A stretch of DNA of 64,000 nucleotides from Xiphias gladius (taxonomy: Eukaryota; Chordata; Actinopteri; Istiophoriformes; Xiphiidae): assembly GCF_016859285.1 (NCBI RefSeq), contig NC_053415.1, positions 8,976,501 to 9,040,500 of the forward strand, given 5' to 3'. The notes under the pieces are model-generated. The model searched no databases. It saw nothing but the letters and a program-made list of their open reading frames with translations, and was not told the DNA's origin. Position numbers and translations under genes: made by a program. Shown one piece after another: positions 60,405 to 64,000 of this stretch (position 1 is its first letter; every line of letters begins with the position of its first letter).

Positions 60405-63400
60405 GTGAGGTTTGAGATGACCGAACGCCGGCAGATAGAAACCAGGAGTAGCGGCGCTTTCGCGGGGCTTTCGCGCCACACCGGACTTATCAGCCACCAC
60501 ATAAAATCAGTCCCTGGCCTGACATTTGAGTTGACGCAGTCGCCAGCAGCAAATGTGTTTGCCGACGAGCCCTCTTCATCCAGTTTCACAGGGGGCGAGC
60601 TTGCTTTTTAATGTACCCGAACTTGCAGTCTTTTCAGTGAAATGCTTTTTATCTTATTCTTAATATTCCTTAAAACAGAGCATTCCTCAACCCTTCCGCA
60701 AATATGGGGATCTGTTTAATTTCTGTAGCCTATGTAAAATATTTCAGAAGCAAAAATGATCATTTTCAGTCTGGCTGACTGCATTTAATTTTTCACAGAT
60801 AGACTCCAGCTTTGTCAACAGCCATAATATATTTATTATACAATATGCAATTAATTCCCTTAATAGCATCTGAATCAACTGATTTTTCTTATCTGGCATT
60901 GTGACTTTTTGTAGGACATTCAGCTTTCTTATGTATATTTGTACAATATACAACATATTTACGTCACATTCCTAGTTAATGAGCATAATCATAGTTTATG
61001 ATTAACCATTTTGCAGTACTTCACAACTGAGAAGTTGAGTTAATGTGGTTAAAAACAATATCAATCAATTCACTTTTCACTGGATGTAAACCAACATTTA
61101 CTGATGTGCCAGCTTGCGAAGTTTATTGTTTATTTCTGTCGTGGTGTTTTTTTTTTTTTTTTTAATCATTGATATCATGGACTTGGTATCCTGTGTCTGT
61201 CACTTATGGCTCAACAGAACCTCTTCATTTATTCAGCTGTCACATGCATATTTGTGGTTAACAGTCTAATTCAATCAGTCTAATTTATTTTGCTTGCAGG
61301 CATGAACCAGGTTTAACCTCTGCGTTGAACCAACGACACCGGTGAAGTGTCGTTGTCATGGACACATAGGCTAGAGTAAAAAAAAAATAATAATAAAATA
61401 AATAAATAAATAATGGTAAAAAAAAAAAAAAAAATGACAACTGAGAACAATAGGTGAAAATTGCAGTACTCAGGTTTCCAGGGCCTGCGCTCTTCCTCCT
61501 TGATGATTTACACGATGTGATGAAATCATAAGTCCCTGTGAATACATAAGAAATTATTTCGTATTTACCAGAGACTGATTGTCTTAAGCTTCTGGACATA
61601 ATCTTTCCGCAGCCTAATTCTGTTTTTATTACAGGAATAATCTCTCCAAAGAAAGATCAGGAGCGTTAGGGAAATATAAAAGTTTTTTTTCAACAGCTGC
61701 TCATGTTGTCCGCTAGTTGAAAACAGCGTGGGTTTTATCGTGATCATCCTTGATTTACGGGCTCTTGCCGTGATCAGACCTGAGCAGCAAATGCCATGTG
61801 ATTGAAGAAGTTCTTCACATCTGCGCCATCCTCAAAGAGGGCTTCTTTAAAGATAGCCTTGAACTGTGCAGATGGAGCGGCAAAGTGCTGTCTGATCTGG
61901 CTGCTGTTGTAATCAGCCTTGTGCCTATTGGGGGCTCTGCCTCTAGAGAAAGAGAGAGACAGGCTGCCTCCCTGGAGAGACTTTCTTCATATGCCTCCGT
62001 GGCTTCTCTCCCAGCAGACCCACCACTGTCTGACTGGGGACATACTGGCCCTTATCAGTATTCCTCCACCTTTCGTGGGGCAAAGAATGCTTAAATACCA
62101 GGCCGACGCTCAGCAAAAGCGTGAAATATGCGCAGCAAAACTCCCTGAGCTGCGAACAAGTTTTGTTTTTTCTCAGTATGTCTGCATCATAGAATAGTTT
62201 AAGAGGCGCTGGAAAAATGTTTAAGGACGACACGGGACAAAGTTGCCAGGCCAGATTTCAACCCTGGGCATCATGTGGTGTCCTGGGATGGACCACCAGG
62301 ATAGCCTTTGATATGGAAGGATACATTTCTCGTTTTAATCCGAGGTTCAGTGTCTGGAGCAATGGCCAAATCATCCAAAACAAGAAACCGAAACACAAAC
62401 GCATTTCTCCCTCTTCATACGCACTCACACAGAAGACACTCAGAACATGAATCAAATGGTGAAAATGTAACCCCAGCCCCAGCATCTGTGCCATACCCCA
62501 GGGACAAATAAGAGGGTCAAAGCCACCCCGGGAGGATCCATTCTTCCTCATGACATCTGCCACAGTTATCCTCTGTGCAATGACAGCAGAACAATGTAGA
62601 TGACTTGAGAGCCCTGCTCTCTGCCATCTCCCTCTGTTTGTCCTGCCCTGCCTCAGTTCCACAGATTGCATGCAGGGAAAGTGTGCCTTTCAACGCTGGC
62701 TGGGATTAAGTGTGAGTAGTCGTTGACAAAGTCCATTACACCTTTGTGTATTATAGCTGGAGTAAGGGTTCTCTGTTGATATTATGTCATGACAAAACAG
62801 CTACAGTATGTCGCCCGTGCCAAGAGGGTGGGTATTAAAAGTATAGCTACCTTCTCCGTTGCGGTAAACGTCGGCCAAGCTCGGAGTGACCAGGGACGGA
62901 GCAAATAACTTGATAGAGGGGTGTGACGCATTAAAGAGACAAAGCTTAGCCGGTTACTAGTAAGCTGAACGTGTCTTGGCCTCTGGATCTGCCTCATGCT
63001 TGGAGTTCATCCCTGCAACTTTGATGTGCACTGATTTAAGGGATTACAAGTCGTTTCTCAAAGGATTTAGCATTAATTTCGACAGTTATTTATTTATTTA
63101 GTAACATCTAATTACTTCATAATTTATCTCGTCATCCATCAGGGGCACTGGAAAAATACTTAGAACAAGAAAGTTAGATTGTGAATTTAAATGGCTTCAC
63201 TTTTAGCTCCTAACATTGTTGTAAAATTCTGCCGGAGGATTTTTTTCCCACTTGCTTTTTTTTTTCTCTGCAGTGTTGTAGTGAGACAGTGAGGCTCTAT
63301 TCAAAGTCAAAACGGGCTCTGGCAAGGACAACAGTTTTATCCCTGTCTTCATAACAAAACACAAATTCTACATAAGTTCCTTCTCTGAGGGCTCTTTAAC

Positions 63401-64000
63401 CCTTTTCCCCTTCCCCATGCTCAATTAGGTTTGGTTTTATTATTTATTTATTGTATATTTAAAGGCAATTTACACTGGGAAGTGTAATAAAATGTACAGT
63501 GGGGGGATTAGGAGCAGCGCTTTAATCTCACGCTTCTGATAATACTGCATGGGCTGATTGATTAGTTTTTCAGGAAGCTTATGTCAGAAAAACCTAATCC
63601 GTCTTTGGATTGTGCCAGCCTTGTAAGGTTTTCCGCACTGCCACTTTATCATGGTGGCGAATTACAGAGCTGCTGGGCTGTGATAAGGTCCTCGTCTCTT
63701 TTACAGACCCCGCCGCCCAACCCCCTGCACCCTCCCTTTCCCTCTGGACAATAAAAAAATTGTGTTTATATTCTTCACATCCCTGCTCTGCCTGGTCTTC
63801 ACATCAACCTCTCCCAGGATTTGCCTTGTAAGAAAGAGAGGGAGAGAGAGAAATAAAGAGCGGAACTTAAGTCTTCAAAAACCCGCCAGAGAAATTGGGC
63901 GGGGAGAGAGAAAAATATGAGAGAAAATGTCAGGCAGACCAGTAGAAATCTTTCTGTGGAAGTGATTAAACATGGATTGACAGAGCAAAGGGGCCTTGTA
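60405..64000 (+). other. Long first coding intron of the same gene, no exon seen
   Basis: It contains T runs at about 61147-61163, an A-rich tract at about 61378-61436, and short purine-rich (GA)n sequence at about 63833-63870. None of the short frames has family similarity or paired splice sites. The intron runs past the right edge. Confidence 0.4.

Overview
The window reads as nuclear DNA of a ray-finned (teleost) fish. It has vertebrate genes split into short exons with GT-AG introns, many CA and TA microsatellites, Tc1- and hAT-type transposon remnants, and several dispersed sequence families that I know from fish genomes. About a tenth of the window belongs to recognisable genes. The rest is intron or AT-rich intergenic DNA.

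Layout. The first coding exon of stxbp5l (tomosyn-2) lies on the minus strand at about 0.9-1.0 kb, and the rest of that gene runs off the left edge. From about 2 to 27 kb there is a gene-poor stretch. It holds a deleted Tc1-type transposon (9.7-10.65 kb), an unrecognised coding-like segment broken by one stop (15.8-16.4 kb), and an array of seven tandem exon-like cassettes that ends in a terminal-exon-like segment with a polyadenylation signal (17.4-19.06 kb). gtf2e1 (TFIIE alpha, minus strand, five coding exons, 446 aa) fills 27.7-38.1 kb. rabl3 (plus strand, eight exons, 233 aa) starts 1.15 kb away, head to head, across a region rich in CCAAT boxes. rabl3 is followed tail to tail by a granzyme-like serine protease (minus, five exons, 250 aa). 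Next comes a UGT1-type UDP-glucuronosyltransferase (minus, five exons, 527 aa). After a further gene-poor region, a GC-rich promoter at about 59.6-60.1 kb precedes a plus-strand first coding exon encoding a signal peptide. That gene continues beyond the right edge and I do not identify it with confidence.

Gene order. The stxbp5l-gtf2e1-rabl3 block has the same order and relative orientation as human 3q13.33, read in reverse. Beyond rabl3, where the human block continues with HGD, this window instead carries the protease and the UGT, so a synteny boundary lies just downstream of rabl3.

Function. The genes do not form one pathway. They cover exocytosis control (stxbp5l), basal RNA polymerase II transcription (gtf2e1), a small GTPase (rabl3), a probable leukocyte granule protease, and an ER detoxification enzyme. 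The least explained part is 15.8-19.06 kb, which may be an undescribed, possibly non-coding or decaying, transcription unit built from duplicated exons.
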